A stretch of DNA of 34,058 nucleotides from contig JARLHP010000160.1 of assembly GCA_031292195.1 (NCBI GenBank), positions 1 through 34,058 on the forward strand, given 5' to 3'. Each line of letters begins with the position of its first letter. Position 1 is the first letter of the stretch. Position numbers and translations under genes: made by a program. The notes under the pieces were generated by a model. That model saw only the letters and a program-made list of their open reading frames with translations. It was not told the origin of the DNA and did no database searches. This DNA is from Syntrophobacteraceae bacterium. Its GTDB lineage: Bacteria; Desulfobacterota; Syntrophobacteria; Syntrophobacterales; Syntrophobacteraceae. Positions 14,824-22,633 of this stretch are shown here, in pieces.

Positions 14824-15507
14824 TCAAACACGCTGGTTGGACAGGCGGGAGATTTTATCGGCAAGGTGGTAATTTTCATCCTTTTTCTCAAGACCGGCCT
14901 TCAAGCGTTCCGAAAGGGTGGCGATATGCGAGAGCGCTTCGCGTTCGGCAAGAATTATTCTTTCGCTCTCTCTAAGAAGCGCGAACAGTTTGTCGACTTC
15001 ATCGTTTAAAGACACCAGGGCCTGGTCCAGACCCTGGTCGGACATTTTGGACACCCGCTCCACCACCTCGAGCATTTTGCTCTGCAACCGCCGGTAGAAC
15101 CCGATAGTGTATTCCGGATTGAGGAAATTCCGGTACTGGGAGAGCCTCCTGATCTTTAGCCGAAGGTCTTTTAGCGAAAACGGTTTAGTTATGTAATCGA
15201 AGGCGCCCAGTTTCATGGCCTCGATGGCCGTCTCCACAGTCGGCGCACCGGTCATCATGATCACCTCGGAGGGCAGGCCGAGCGATCGCACGTGCTTCAA
15301 CAAATCGATACCCCCTTCGGGATTTCCGTTGATACCCGGGATATTTTTGTCCAGCAGCATGATCTCGTAATCGCCCGAGGCCATGAGTTTGAAGGCGGTC
15401 TCCAGGTCCCCGGCCGCCTCCACGCCGTACCCGTCGGCTTTTAGAATGGATTCGAGCATGGTGCGAAGATCTTCGTCGTCGTCGACCAGCAAGATCCTTA
15501 GCGTCAT
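14824..15507 (-). CDS. Orphan response regulator, REC domain plus helical C terminus
   Basis: A 227-residue protein with an N-terminal receiver domain: acidic pocket D9-D10-D11, phosphoacceptor D53 (MLLDKNIPG), T86 (IMMTGAP) and K108 (YITKPF). Residues 120-227 form a long helical, heptad-like region (VERVSKMSDQGLDQALVSLN...) without a helix-turn-helix, GGDEF, HD-GYP or kinase domain. It is a stand-alone signalling adaptor that probably acts by protein contact. ATG 15507 is chosen because GAAAGG lies nine bases upstream and the REC domain starts at once; the longer frame from 15561 adds 18 unrelated residues. No histidine kinase is adjacent. It precedes the ClC pair on the same strand, a possible but unproven link. 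Confidence 0.88.
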   Translation of the reverse strand: MTLRILLVDDDEDLRTMLESILKADGYGVEAAGDLETAFKLMASGDYEIMLLDKNIPGINGNPEGGIDLLKHVRSLGLPSEVIMMTGAPTVETAIEAMKLGAFDYITKPFSLKDLRLKIRRLSQYRNFLNPEYTIGFYRRLQSKMLEVVERVSKMSDQGLDQALVSLNDEVDKLFALLRESERIILAEREALSHIATLSERLKAGLEKKDENYHLADKISRLSNQRV

Positions 15508-15823
15508 TTTCGCGGACCTTTCATTGGGTGTTGAGGCACGAATAATACTCAATTTAATCAATTAGTTGCTTATGCCCGTGGTGATGAATCCCCACTCGTT
15601 TAATCGTAATAGGAGATCATCGCCGCCTTGTCAATTCCTTTTGTACGGTGTGAAACAGTTGCTGGGCAACCCGCGGAACGAATCGAAGGGACCGTACCGG
15701 AAGCCGCCCGCTTTTGCCCGGCGCTTTCGGCTTGACAAGTTTACGGGTTGATGGTTCTTTAGCCAATCATCCAAGGGCCCGAAAGGGCAAATACCTGCAG
15801 TCCATCTTTTGGCGGGATAGTGC
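15508..15823. other. Divergent intergenic region, no gene
   Basis: The space between the response regulator (minus) and the Cys-rich membrane protein (plus). A TTGACA at 15732-15737 could be a -35 element for the plus-strand gene, but the -10 candidates at the right spacing are poor. AT-rich sequence near 15540-15565 probably holds the minus-strand promoter. No repeats or coding sequence were recognised. Confidence 0.35.
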
Positions 15824-16240
15824 ATGCGGTCGGAAAAGTATAGTTGGGGATATGGAGACCGGCGGTTTTTCAGCCTCCTTTTGTCCGCCCTTCTATTTCT
15901 TTTGACTTGCTTCATGCCCCTTTGCCACACCTGTGATCTTCTCTGCATGGAGGACCAGGAGCCGACGGTTTCCGGCGCTCTTTTCATCGCCGGGCGCCAT
16001 GCGGGAAGTGAGGGAGCGGATACTGACGGACCGTGCCTTGCGTGCCTGTTTTTGAAGGCCATCAACGCAACGCGGGCCACTCTTTTCTTCTTTCTGCTCA
16101 CAGCGCTTATCCGGCTGCTTTTCCTGCCGTTTCCCAAGGCTGCGTTTCCTGGTTGGCGAGATCTCTTCTCAGCCTTTCCGGCGCGTGGACCGCCGCAACC
16201 TTTGTTCGACTTCGGATATTCCGGTTTGCCGATTTTTTAG
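15824..16240 (+). CDS. Small cysteine-rich membrane/secreted protein (DUF2946-like form)
   Basis: A 138-residue protein. A signal peptide or first membrane helix (about 15-33) is followed by CHTCDLLC, then a polar stretch and GPCLACLFLKAINATRA. A second hydrophobic helix (about 86-101) comes next, and a short tail contains ARGPP. The 'two Cys pairs around helices, ending in R-[AG]-PP' form resembles small DUF2946-type proteins often found near metal-uptake or efflux genes; this is a resemblance by form, not a firm match. The start ATG 15824 has only a weak GGCGGGA. It lies upstream of the peptidase/YraQ operon on the same strand, with 250 bases between. The Cys pairs could bind metal. It may be a real gene of unknown role. 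Confidence 0.5.
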   Translation: MRSEKYSWGYGDRRFFSLLLSALLFLLTCFMPLCHTCDLLCMEDQEPTVSGALFIAGRHAGSEGADTDGPCLACLFLKAINATRATLFFFLLTALIRLLFLPFPKAAFPGWRDLFSAFPARGPPQPLFDFGYSGLPIF

Positions 16241-16280
16241 CTTGCCTGCCTGAGGCGCGTTCGGGTAGCAGCCTGCGGTG

Positions 16281-16307
16281 GGGCTGGCCCTTCATGAGGG
16301 CCGGTCC
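16281..16307 (+). other. Very stable 11-bp hairpin in the leader region
   Basis: GGGCTGGCCCT (16281-16291) pairs with AGGGCCGGTCC (16297-16307) over 11 positions, allowing two G-U pairs, around the loop TCATG. No T tract follows, so it is not a standard terminator. It may terminate with Rho help, stabilise the 3' end of the preceding gene, or belong to the structured leader just downstream. Confidence 0.5.
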
Positions 16308-16352
16308 GCGGGGTGGGGCCGCATACTGTTGCAATGATAAGGGGTTAATGAC

Positions 16353-16432
16353 GCATCCGTTTTTCCGGCAGTGCAAGACGCCACAGACCCGAGAGCCGAG
16401 GAGGCTCGGCTTGGCCGGTAAGCGACGGATTC
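16353..16432 (+). ncRNA. Candidate structured leader RNA upstream of the peptidase-YraQ operon
   Basis: Three nested helices can be drawn on the plus strand. P1 is ATCCGT (16355-16360) with ACGGAT (16425-16430). P2 is CCGGC (16365-16369) with GCCGG (16414-16418). P3 is AGCCGAG (16394-16400) with CTCGGCT (16405-16411), closed by a GAGG loop. A 24-base single-stranded segment lies between P2 and P3 on the 5' side. It ends about 60 bases before the ATG at 16493. The arrangement could be a riboswitch or a protein-bound leader. It does not match a riboswitch class I know well. Confidence 0.35.
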
Positions 16433-16492
16433 TCGGCTGTTGGCGCGAGGTTTTTCGTTGGAACGAGGAAAATATTGGAGGGGTAATTTTCT

Positions 16493-17047
16493 ATGGATCG
16501 AAGAGACCTGCTGAAGACGATATTCGCTCTGGGCGTCCAGAGCCTGGTCCCAATACCGTGGTCGAAAGCGCTAGCCGGCACGAACTCAGGCCCGCACCTG
16601 GGAAAACTCAACATTTATAACGAGCATACCGGCGAGCATCTCAACGTCTGTTATCTTGACGGAGGGCGCACTTTCGATGAAAAGTCCTACCACGAACTGA
16701 CCCGTTTTTTCCGCTGTAATTATGACGGATCGGTTCATCCCATCGACCCCATGCTTTTTGTCCTTCTTGACTCCGTGCATTGCCTGCTGAACGCGAAAGG
16801 AAGGCCTTTCCGCCTGATCTCGGGCTACCGCTCGCCGGCCTACAACCGGCTGCTGCGCAGGGAGGAGCCCGGGGTGGCCACGCATAGCTTCCACATCAAA
16901 GGCATGGCCGCCGATGTCTCGGTAGAGGGCGTGGCGTTGCGGGACATCGAAAGGGCCGCAAGACGACTGAAAATAGGGGGCGTGGGGAGATATTCCGACT
17001 TCGTACACCTTGACGTCGGCCCCCCTCGCACCTGGTCACACACCTAG
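16493..17047 (+). CDS. Tat-exported YcbK/DUF882 (peptidase M15-like) murein endopeptidase
   Basis: A 184-residue periplasmic zinc peptidase of the DUF882/YcbK (MepK) type, which cleaves peptidoglycan cross-links. The N terminus MDRRDLLKTIFALG has the twin-arginine motif and hydrophobic stretch of a Tat signal, as in E. coli YcbK. Family motifs are SGYRSPAYNRLL (110-121), S132-x-H134...G137...D141 within HSFHIKGMAADV, and FVHLD with H172 and D174. H134, D141 and H172 are the expected Zn ligands. ATG 16493 has GGAGGGG nine bases upstream. The YraQ permease starts 11 bases after the stop, so they are one operon. A structured RNA candidate occupies the leader. Whether the peptidase serves the transporter is unknown. 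Confidence 0.88.
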   Translation: MDRRDLLKTIFALGVQSLVPIPWSKALAGTNSGPHLGKLNIYNEHTGEHLNVCYLDGGRTFDEKSYHELTRFFRCNYDGSVHPIDPMLFVLLDSVHCLLNAKGRPFRLISGYRSPAYNRLLRREEPGVATHSFHIKGMAADVSVEGVALRDIERAARRLKIGGVGRYSDFVHLDVGPPRTWSHT

Positions 17048-17058
17048 TAAGGTGGCGT

Positions 17059-18033
17059 ATGAATCAGGATGCGCAAATATTCATAGCAACGGTGGTCGCG
17101 GTGTTCCTGGGAGCGGCGCCGTTTTTGCTCTTGGGGGCGCTGCTCTCATCTGTCTTCGAGATATACATGGAGCAGGATTTCCTGGAGCGCCACCTGCCCA
17201 AGGGGCGCATCACCGGGTTGCTTTTCGGAGTGTGCGCCGGCATGCTGGTTCCCACCTGTGAATGCGGGGTGGTTTCCATTGTCAGGCGGCTTTTAAAACG
17301 AAAGGTGCCGTCACATGTGGCGATAGCTTACCTGTTTTCCGCTCCGGTCATAAATCCCCTGGTGCTCGTCGCCACTTACGTGGCTTTTCGGGGAAATATT
17401 CGAATGGTCGCGGCAAGAGTCCTTGTGGTGGCCGTATGCGCATGCTGCATGGGCTGGGCGGCCGCCGGGATCGACCCGTTGGATCTTCTTCGCGATGGAA
17501 AGGATCCGCTGGAGCCGTGCGCAACCAATCATTGCGGCCAGGACCATAACCACCATGTCCATGCTTCGCCCCTTTTGCTGCCTGTCTTCCCCGAGGGGGG
17601 CGATATCTGCGGATGCGGGTTCGACGGGACGACCGGGATCGCCGCGGTCCTGACTCATACCGCGTCGGAATTTCTGGACATGGGGAAATACCTCGTCCTG
17701 GGTTCCATGGCGGTGGGATTTTTCAAGCTCCTGCTGGTGGAAAACTTTCTGCCTCCCTTTCACAACAACGTTTTTTGGGCCGTGGGGGCCATGATGTTTC
17801 TGGCGGTTTTTCTGTCCATATGCTCCGAAGCCGATGCGTTCGTGGCGGCTTCTTTTTCGGGCTTTCCCGCTGCGGCCCAACTCTCTTTTATGACCCTGGG
17901 CCCCATGGTGGACCTCAAACTGATCTTTATGTACGGCTCGGTATTCCGCAGGCGAATAACCCTGCTTTTCATCTTTTTGCCGACCGTTCTCATTTTCGTG
18001 CTCTCACTCCTGGTGGGATCGGCAATCAGGTGA
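17059..18033 (+). CDS. YraQ/DUF318 family permease
   Basis: A 324-residue integral membrane protein with about eight to ten hydrophobic helices, of the YraQ (UPF0718, YcgR of Bacillus) family, related to ArsP-type permeases. Hallmarks are CECG at residues 67-70, SAPVINP at 94-100 in the first half, and SICSEADAF in the second, reflecting an internal repeat. A long loop between the halves (about 152-195) is rich in His and Cys (NHCGQDHNHHVH at 157-168, then DICGCG), as in proteins that handle transition metals. Its partner, the TIGR03943 protein, starts four bases after the stop; the pair is found together in many bacteria. The substrate is unknown; metals or organometalloids are the usual guess. 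GTGGCGT-type weak ribosome site. Confidence 0.9.
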   Translation: MNQDAQIFIATVVAVFLGAAPFLLLGALLSSVFEIYMEQDFLERHLPKGRITGLLFGVCAGMLVPTCECGVVSIVRRLLKRKVPSHVAIAYLFSAPVINPLVLVATYVAFRGNIRMVAARVLVVAVCACCMGWAAAGIDPLDLLRDGKDPLEPCATNHCGQDHNHHVHASPLLLPVFPEGGDICGCGFDGTTGIAAVLTHTASEFLDMGKYLVLGSMAVGFFKLLLVENFLPPFHNNVFWAVGAMMFLAVFLSICSEADAFVAASFSGFPAAAQLSFMTLGPMVDLKLIFMYGSVFRRRITLLFIFLPTVLIFVLSLLVGSAIR

Positions 18034-18037
18034 AGTC

Positions 18038-18784
18038 ATGAAAAAAGCAGGCGGGGTTTTGGAGGGCCTGATCCTCCTGGCCATAGGCACTTATGCTTTT
18101 CTGTTGGTCTTTTTTGGAAATTACTGGCGATTCCTCAATCCCAAATTCAAATGGCTTACGGCTGTGACCGCCCTGGTCCTGATCGTGGTGGGCGCAGCCT
18201 CTGTATTGCACCCCAATAAAGAGCCCAAACTTTCGAGAATTATTATTTTCCTTTTACTGTTGAGGCTCTTTTGGGTGGCGCCCGCCGGGATCTCCCCGGC
18301 CCACCGGGTAAAAGCGCAAAGCCTCGAAGAAGAACCCTCACGCGCCACAGTCGAAGGCGTCGAGTATATCAAAATAAACCTGGCCGAACTCTATTCCCTG
18401 TGCCGGGAGGGCGTGGAGGCGAAGCTCGCCATGCATTACGCGGTGCGGGGTATGGTCAAGCGAGACAGGCAACTGGACCGGCTGGGGCAATTCGCCCTTG
18501 TCAGGAGCACGGTGTTTTGCTGTCTGGCCGATGCCGTGGGCATAGGGTTCAGGGTCAAATACGATCACGTCGACAAGCTGAGCGACGGTGAGTGGGTGGA
18601 GGTCTTCGGGACCCTCGCGCCCCTGGTCTCTAAATTGCCGGACCCCGCCATCGGCATTGCCGGGATGAACATAACTGTTCTAAATGATTCCTGCATGCTG
18701 CTTCCACACAAGGTGTCGGCGACAAGGAAACCCCAGATTCCATTCATTTTGGACATAAAACAGGCCGAACCCTACGCCTATTGA
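18038..18784 (+). CDS. TIGR03943/YcgQ (DUF1980) family permease partner
   Basis: A 248-residue protein with three N-terminal membrane helices (about 8-28, 43-65 and 70-90). An extracytoplasmic C-terminal domain (about 105-248) contains VEYIKINLAELYSLC and a beta-rich OB-like part with FALVRSTVFCCLADAVGIGFRV. This layout is that of the TIGR03943/DUF1980 family, encoded next to YraQ-type permeases (YcgQ-YcgR in Bacillus). The C-terminal domain has a paired CC (FCCLAD), typical for the family and a possible metal site. The start ATG 18038 is four bases after the previous stop with AGGTGA upstream, so translation is coupled. The two are thought to form one transport complex; its substrate has not been established. 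Confidence 0.88.
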   Translation: MKKAGGVLEGLILLAIGTYAFLLVFFGNYWRFLNPKFKWLTAVTALVLIVVGAASVLHPNKEPKLSRIIIFLLLLRLFWVAPAGISPAHRVKAQSLEEEPSRATVEGVEYIKINLAELYSLCREGVEAKLAMHYAVRGMVKRDRQLDRLGQFALVRSTVFCCLADAVGIGFRVKYDHVDKLSDGEWVEVFGTLAPLVSKLPDPAIGIAGMNITVLNDSCMLLPHKVSATRKPQIPFILDIKQAEPYAY

Positions 18785-18848
18785 CCCAACCGGCAGTAGT
18801 TACCGGGTTGGGCGACCGGCCTGGCCGGCTGCGAGACTTTTTCTGAAA
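18785..18848 (+). terminator. Possible terminator after the YraQ-YcgQ pair
   Basis: CCCAACC (18785-18791) pairs with GGTTGGG (18806-18812), with inner GG/CC pairs. A second hairpin, CCGGC/GCCGG, lies at 18816-18828, and a short T run follows near 18838-18842. The two hairpins together could end transcription before the PHP gene. Confidence 0.4.
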
Positions 18849-18859
18849 AGACACCCAAA

Positions 18860-20368
18860 GTGAAAGATTATCGTAAACCCGCCATTATCTTGGCCTTCGG
18901 ACTGGTCGTGCTCACCGTTTTGGCCTGCCTTCCGTACGCTCCGCAGAGACCCTTCGACGCCAGAAATTATACCCGCCTCTCGGGGATGAAAGTCGAGCAG
19001 CACCCCTGGACGGCAGTGATCGAACCGCTGTTCGCCCCTCTTCTGATAATAGCCGGAGCGCCGAATTTCAAAATCGCGGCCCTGGTTACTCTGGTCTGGG
19101 TGTTTTTGGGCGCGGGGCTTTGGGGAATGCGGTCCGGTTTTCACTCCCAAAAGGAAAAAAGGCTTTTTCCCCTATTGAAAAGGGGGGCTTTTAGCGCTCT
19201 TATCGCCACGTCGACCCTGCTGGTTTTGCTCTTTTTCTTTGTCATGGCCCGCGTTCCGGGTTGGCGGTTGGTCGTAAGCGACCCGAGTCTGATCGTAGCC
19301 GATCTCCACAGCCACACCCTAATGTCCCATGACGGCCTGATGTCCACGCTAACGAACCTCAACCTGCATGCGACATGCGGCTACGGCATGGAAGCCATGA
19401 CGGAACACTCCTTCCTGGTCGGCCATGAAGTTCACGGCCTTGCGGACACTGCCCTCGAAAGGCTGCCGGCGGTCCTTTCCGGCCTCGAGGTCCATGTGGG
19501 AGCAAGGGCCATTTTGATCGGCCTGGTCAAAAAGCCCACGGTCAAACTTGAGAAATCCTTAATACTGATGCAGCTCTTTCACTCTTCCAGGCGCATGAAG
19601 GGCGCCGGCCCCGCGGCCGGAAAGCCCGAGGATCCCGCAGCCCTTTTTGCCAAAAAGATCCATGAGGACGGACAAGGGGCAGTCCTGGCGGTCACCCTGA
19701 AAAATCTCCAGACGAGCGACATCACCCGGCTGGCAGATGACGGCGTGGACGCATTCGAGATCGCCAATTGCGGCCACCCCGACCTTCCGCGGGCTCTCAG
19801 GCGGCAGGTGCTGGCCACCTGCCTCTCCCGCGGTCTTGTCCTTTTGGCCGATACCGACTGGCATGGCTGGACCGGGCTCACCAGAACATGGAACGTGATC
19901 AGAGCGCCGGGCGGGGTGGTCCTTCCCCGCGCCCAAAGGGCGGACTTCGTGCTTCAAAAACTCAGGGATCACGACGGCAGGGACATCATCCCAGTGGTCA
20001 CCGGGTACATGGGAGAGCCCTCGCTCGCCAGGGCCGTTTTCTCCCCGTTTGTCGAAACAGCCAGATACGCCATGGAGCTTTCCCCCACCAGGGTCATATC
20101 ATGGTGGCTCTGGGCCTGGAGCGTATTTTTCCTGTCGGTATCGGTAGAAAAGAAAGGCTTCAGCCCGGTCGACATCCTGCCCGCCTTGCTGGTCATCGCC
20201 ACAAGCATCGGTCTGATCTCTGCCGGGCTATCGGTGATAAGGCAGGGAACGGGCCGGACCGCCTTCGGGTTTCACGCCGGCCTCATTACCATTGCCGTGG
20301 GAGTGGCGGCTTTTGGTATAGCAATGTTTCGCGGGTTCGGATTTTTAAGGGCGCGCAACCGCCCCTGA
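18860..20368 (+). CDS. Membrane-anchored PHP-domain metallophosphoesterase
   Basis: A 502-residue protein with three N-terminal membrane helices (about 7-25, 71-90 and 109-131). A PHP-type metal-dependent phosphoesterase domain (about 145-400) follows, and three more helices (about 410-428, 435-458 and 465-490) end it. PHP motifs are intact: DLHSHTLMSHDG (H150, H152), TEH (H183), GLEVH (E210) and DTDWHG (D331, D333, H335). PHP domains hydrolyse phosphoesters in polymerases, histidinol phosphatase and nucleases; a version between membrane helices is uncommon. The domain probably faces the periplasm, but topology is inferred. Start GTG 18860 has no clear ribosome site, so the start is uncertain. 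It follows the YcgQ gene by 75 bases on the same strand. Confidence 0.82.
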   Translation: MKDYRKPAIILAFGLVVLTVLACLPYAPQRPFDARNYTRLSGMKVEQHPWTAVIEPLFAPLLIIAGAPNFKIAALVTLVWVFLGAGLWGMRSGFHSQKEKRLFPLLKRGAFSALIATSTLLVLLFFFVMARVPGWRLVVSDPSLIVADLHSHTLMSHDGLMSTLTNLNLHATCGYGMEAMTEHSFLVGHEVHGLADTALERLPAVLSGLEVHVGARAILIGLVKKPTVKLEKSLILMQLFHSSRRMKGAGPAAGKPEDPAALFAKKIHEDGQGAVLAVTLKNLQTSDITRLADDGVDAFEIANCGHPDLPRALRRQVLATCLSRGLVLLADTDWHGWTGLTRTWNVIRAPGGVVLPRAQRADFVLQKLRDHDGRDIIPVVTGYMGEPSLARAVFSPFVETARYAMELSPTRVISWWLWAWSVFFLSVSVEKKGFSPVDILPALLVIATSIGLISAGLSVIRQGTGRTAFGFHAGLITIAVGVAAFGIAMFRGFGFLRARNRP

Positions 20369-20558
20369 GCGGACGGGAACTTTTCCCATCGCTCCCCCCC
20401 CCTCGCACGGCGCGGTCATAAAGCCAGGCGCGCCATCAGCCAGAAGTTAAGGCAAACCAACCCGCGTTTCACCTCCCAATGCATTTTTTCCTCAAAAAGT
20501 TGTTTTCCCCCTGGCCTCGCAGGGACGGATTTCAAAACCCATCCATGTCAAAAAATCT

Positions 20559-20586
20559 TCAAGGAAATTCAATATTGTTCCGATCA
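20559..20586 (+). promoter_or_regulatory. Weak sigma28-like promoter upstream of the chemoreceptor
   Basis: TCAAGGAA (20559-20566) followed after 12 bases by TCCGATCA (20579-20586) resembles the flagellar/chemotaxis consensus TAAA...GCCGATAA, with spacing one base off. It lies 64 bases before the chemoreceptor ATG. The match is partial (six of eight in the -10 box). Confidence 0.3.
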
Positions 20587-20649
20587 ACCCTATTGCGAGA
20601 ATGTCGCGGGTCAAGATCGCAGCCGCATAAAAAAAAAGAAGGAAAACAC

Positions 20650-22317
20650 ATGGATGCCAAGCTGACAATCGGAAGACGTTTGACCATCGGTTTCGCCACT
20701 GTCCTCATGCTCGCAGTCCTTACCGGCGCCACGGGCTATTGGAGCGTCCGCTCCATTTCAAACAGCGCCATCAGCCAATTCTATCGGGTAATGCGCACTG
20801 ACGCGGCCCTTGCCAAATATGCGGCGCAGGCCGGGGCAGGCATAGTCAATTTGAGGCGATTTGAGAAGGACATTTTCCTGACTATCGACTCCAAGGATTC
20901 GATGGCCAAGTATCACGCAAAGTGGCAAAAGACAGCGAAGAATCTTTCCGAAAAGCTTGATGCCATCGCCAAGGCGGCGACCCGGGACAATGACCGCAAG
21001 AACCTGCAGCGGATGAGACAGGCTCTTGGCAACTACCAGGCCGGGTTTGCCGGGGTTTTTGACAAAATCCGCAGGGGCGAGATAAAGACCCCCGAGGCGG
21101 GCCATGAGGCCAGCCTGCAATACAAGAGCGCGGTCGACGATCTCGAGCGCACGGCCATGAGTTTCTCCGATGAAAGCGGCCGGCAGATGGCCGGCGTTGC
21201 GACCTCCCTTAAAGAACAGGCTGCCCGCACCCAGTTTACGGCGCTGCTGTTCATGATCCTGTGTGTGGTGATCGGCGCCGGGATCTGCCTGTATATAACC
21301 CTTGGGACAACGCGGTTCCTCAAAGAGGCCGTACACGGTCTTAGCGACAGCGCCGAACAGGCCTCCACGGCGTCGAGCCAGATTGCATCGACCAGCCAGC
21401 AACTGGCGGAAGGAGCTTCCGAGCAGGCCGCCTCCATCGAGGAGACCTCTTCTTCCCTCGAAGAAATGGCTTCGATGACCAAACAAAACGCCGACCATTC
21501 GCACCAGGCGAGTCTGCTCATGGGCGAAACAGCAGGCATCGTGGCCGAAGCCAATGGGTCCATGAGCCACCTGACACAGTCCATGGCGGAGATTTCTTCC
21601 GCCAGTGAACAAACATCCAAGATAATCAAGACCATTGACGAAATAGCGTTCCAGACAAACCTGCTGGCTCTCAATGCCGCCGTTGAAGCCGCGCGGGCAG
21701 GGGAAGCGGGAGCAGGGTTCGCCGTTGTAGCCGATGAGGTCCGAAATCTTGCCATGCGAGCCGCTGAAGCGGCGCAAAACACCGCACACCTGATCGAGGG
21801 CACGGTCAAGAAAATCAAAGACGGCTCGGAGATCGTGTCAAAAACAGGCACTCAATTTTCGCGGGTCTCGGAAAGCGCCGCCAAGATGAGTGAGCTTATA
21901 GGAGAAATTTCCGCCGCTTCGGCCGAGCAGGCACAGGGGATCGAGGAGATCAACCGGGCGGTGAGCCAAATGGATAAAGTCGTGCAACAGAACGCGGCCA
22001 ACGCGGAGGAATCTGCCTCCTCGGCCGAAGAAATGAACTCCCAGGCCCGGCGAGTAAGACATTTTGTGTCTGAACTGGCCGCCTTTGCGGGATTAAAAAC
22101 CCATGGCGCCGGAAGGAACCGCACCGAATCCAAAGGTGTGGCCAAAAAGCAGGCAAAAGAAGCTGTCGGAAAGGGTTCCAAACCCCTCGCGCGGCCTTTG
22201 GGCGGAGGCGAAAATCTGCGAAGCGCCAACGGAAAAATGGGAGGTCGCAACGGCAAGGGGGAAACCGAGCCCAGCCACGTGCTGCCGCTCGACGATTCCG
22301 AGATGGCTCAATTCTAA
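20650..22317 (+). CDS. Methyl-accepting chemotaxis protein
   Basis: A 555-residue chemoreceptor. Helix TM1 (about 11-33) is followed by a periplasmic four-helix-bundle sensor (about 34-195; typical [13 protein letters not shown] region). TM2 (about 196-218) comes next, then a nearly direct entry into the cytoplasmic coiled coil; a full HAMP domain is not evident. The signalling tip is canonical: [20 protein letters not shown] with [12 protein letters not shown]. Methylation-type stretches are rich in Ala, Ser and Glu pairs ([18 protein letters not shown]). After about residue 485 a basic, low-complexity tail ends in LDDSEMAQF, without the NWETF-type CheR tether. ATG 20650 is chosen for GAAGGA just upstream and the [11 protein letters not shown] start, not the longer frame from 20479. 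The ligand is unknown. A terminator follows. Confidence 0.93.
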   Translation: MDAKLTIGRRLTIGFATVLMLAVLTGATGYWSVRSISNSAISQFYRVMRTDAALAKYAAQAGAGIVNLRRFEKDIFLTIDSKDSMAKYHAKWQKTAKNLSEKLDAIAKAATRDNDRKNLQRMRQALGNYQAGFAGVFDKIRRGEIKTPEAGHEASLQYKSAVDDLERTAMSFSDESGRQMAGVATSLKEQAARTQFTALLFMILCVVIGAGICLYITLGTTRFLKEAVHGLSDSAEQASTASSQIASTSQQLAEGASEQAASIEETSSSLEEMASMTKQNADHSHQASLLMGETAGIVAEANGSMSHLTQSMAEISSASEQTSKIIKTIDEIAFQTNLLALNAAVEAARAGEAGAGFAVVADEVRNLAMRAAEAAQNTAHLIEGTVKKIKDGSEIVSKTGTQFSRVSESAAKMSELIGEISAASAEQAQGIEEINRAVSQMDKVVQQNAANAEESASSAEEMNSQARRVRHFVSELAAFAGLKTHGAGRNRTESKGVAKKQAKEAVGKGSKPLARPLGGGENLRSANGKMGGRNGKGETEPSHVLPLDDSEMAQF

Positions 22318-22380
22318 ATTGGAACCCCCTTGACCCCGGAGTTATAATTGAAATTGGAAAGACAACTCTTTCCTCCTTGG

Positions 22381-22427
22381 GGAGAGTCAGGTTCCCTTCC
22401 TCCTCCTTTCCTGACTCTCCTCTTTTT
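22381..22427 (+). terminator. Rho-independent terminator after the chemoreceptor
   Basis: A perfect 11-bp stem, GGAGAGTCAGG (22381-22391) with CCTGACTCTCC (22410-22420), has an 18-base pyrimidine-rich loop and is followed by TCTTTTTCTG. It lies 64 bases after the chemoreceptor stop. Confidence 0.85.
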
Positions 22428-22489
22428 CTGGCCCGGCCGGGGTCTATGCAGTAGCGCAGCCCCGCAAAATACCCTGATCCCCCCGGGGC

Positions 22490-22511
22490 AAATAAGGTCT
22501 TTACCTTATTT
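22490..22511 (+). promoter_or_regulatory. Perfect 22-bp palindrome, candidate operator
   Basis: AAATAAGGT (22490-22498) and ACCTTATTT (22503-22511) are exact inverted 9-bp arms around CTTT. It sits 20 bases upstream of a TATATT and about 120 bases before the next start codon. No T tract follows, so an operator is likelier than a terminator. I cannot name the regulator. Confidence 0.5.
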
Positions 22512-22633
22512 AAATTTCATCCACGTGGTTTATATTGGTACCATCGCTGACGGCTGCGCAAGAATCCAGCCGATTCTCCGTCGTCTATCACAACAACCAT
22601 CGCCCTATATCTTGCCTGATCCAGGAGGTAACG

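Larger units (their letters stand above)
22318..22633. other. Intergenic region with terminator and palindrome
   Basis: No gene. It holds the chemoreceptor terminator (22381-22427), a perfect 9-bp-arm palindrome (22490-22511) and an AT-rich segment with TATATT at 22531-22536 that may be the promoter of the next gene. The ORF running through here lacks its own start signal; the next gene starts at 22634. Confidence 0.5.

Noticed and set aside
16353-16432. Cobalamin-riboswitch resemblance (ACCCGAGAGCC...AGGAGG)
   Set aside because: The segment weakly resembles a B12 box, but the other conserved parts of the class are missing and the downstream genes are not typical targets. It was kept only as an unnamed structured leader.
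20479-20649. 57-residue N-terminal extension of the chemoreceptor
   Set aside because: The ATG at 20650 has its own ribosome site and the [11 protein letters not shown] start precedes TM1 as usual; the extension has no membrane or domain features and overlaps the likely promoter.
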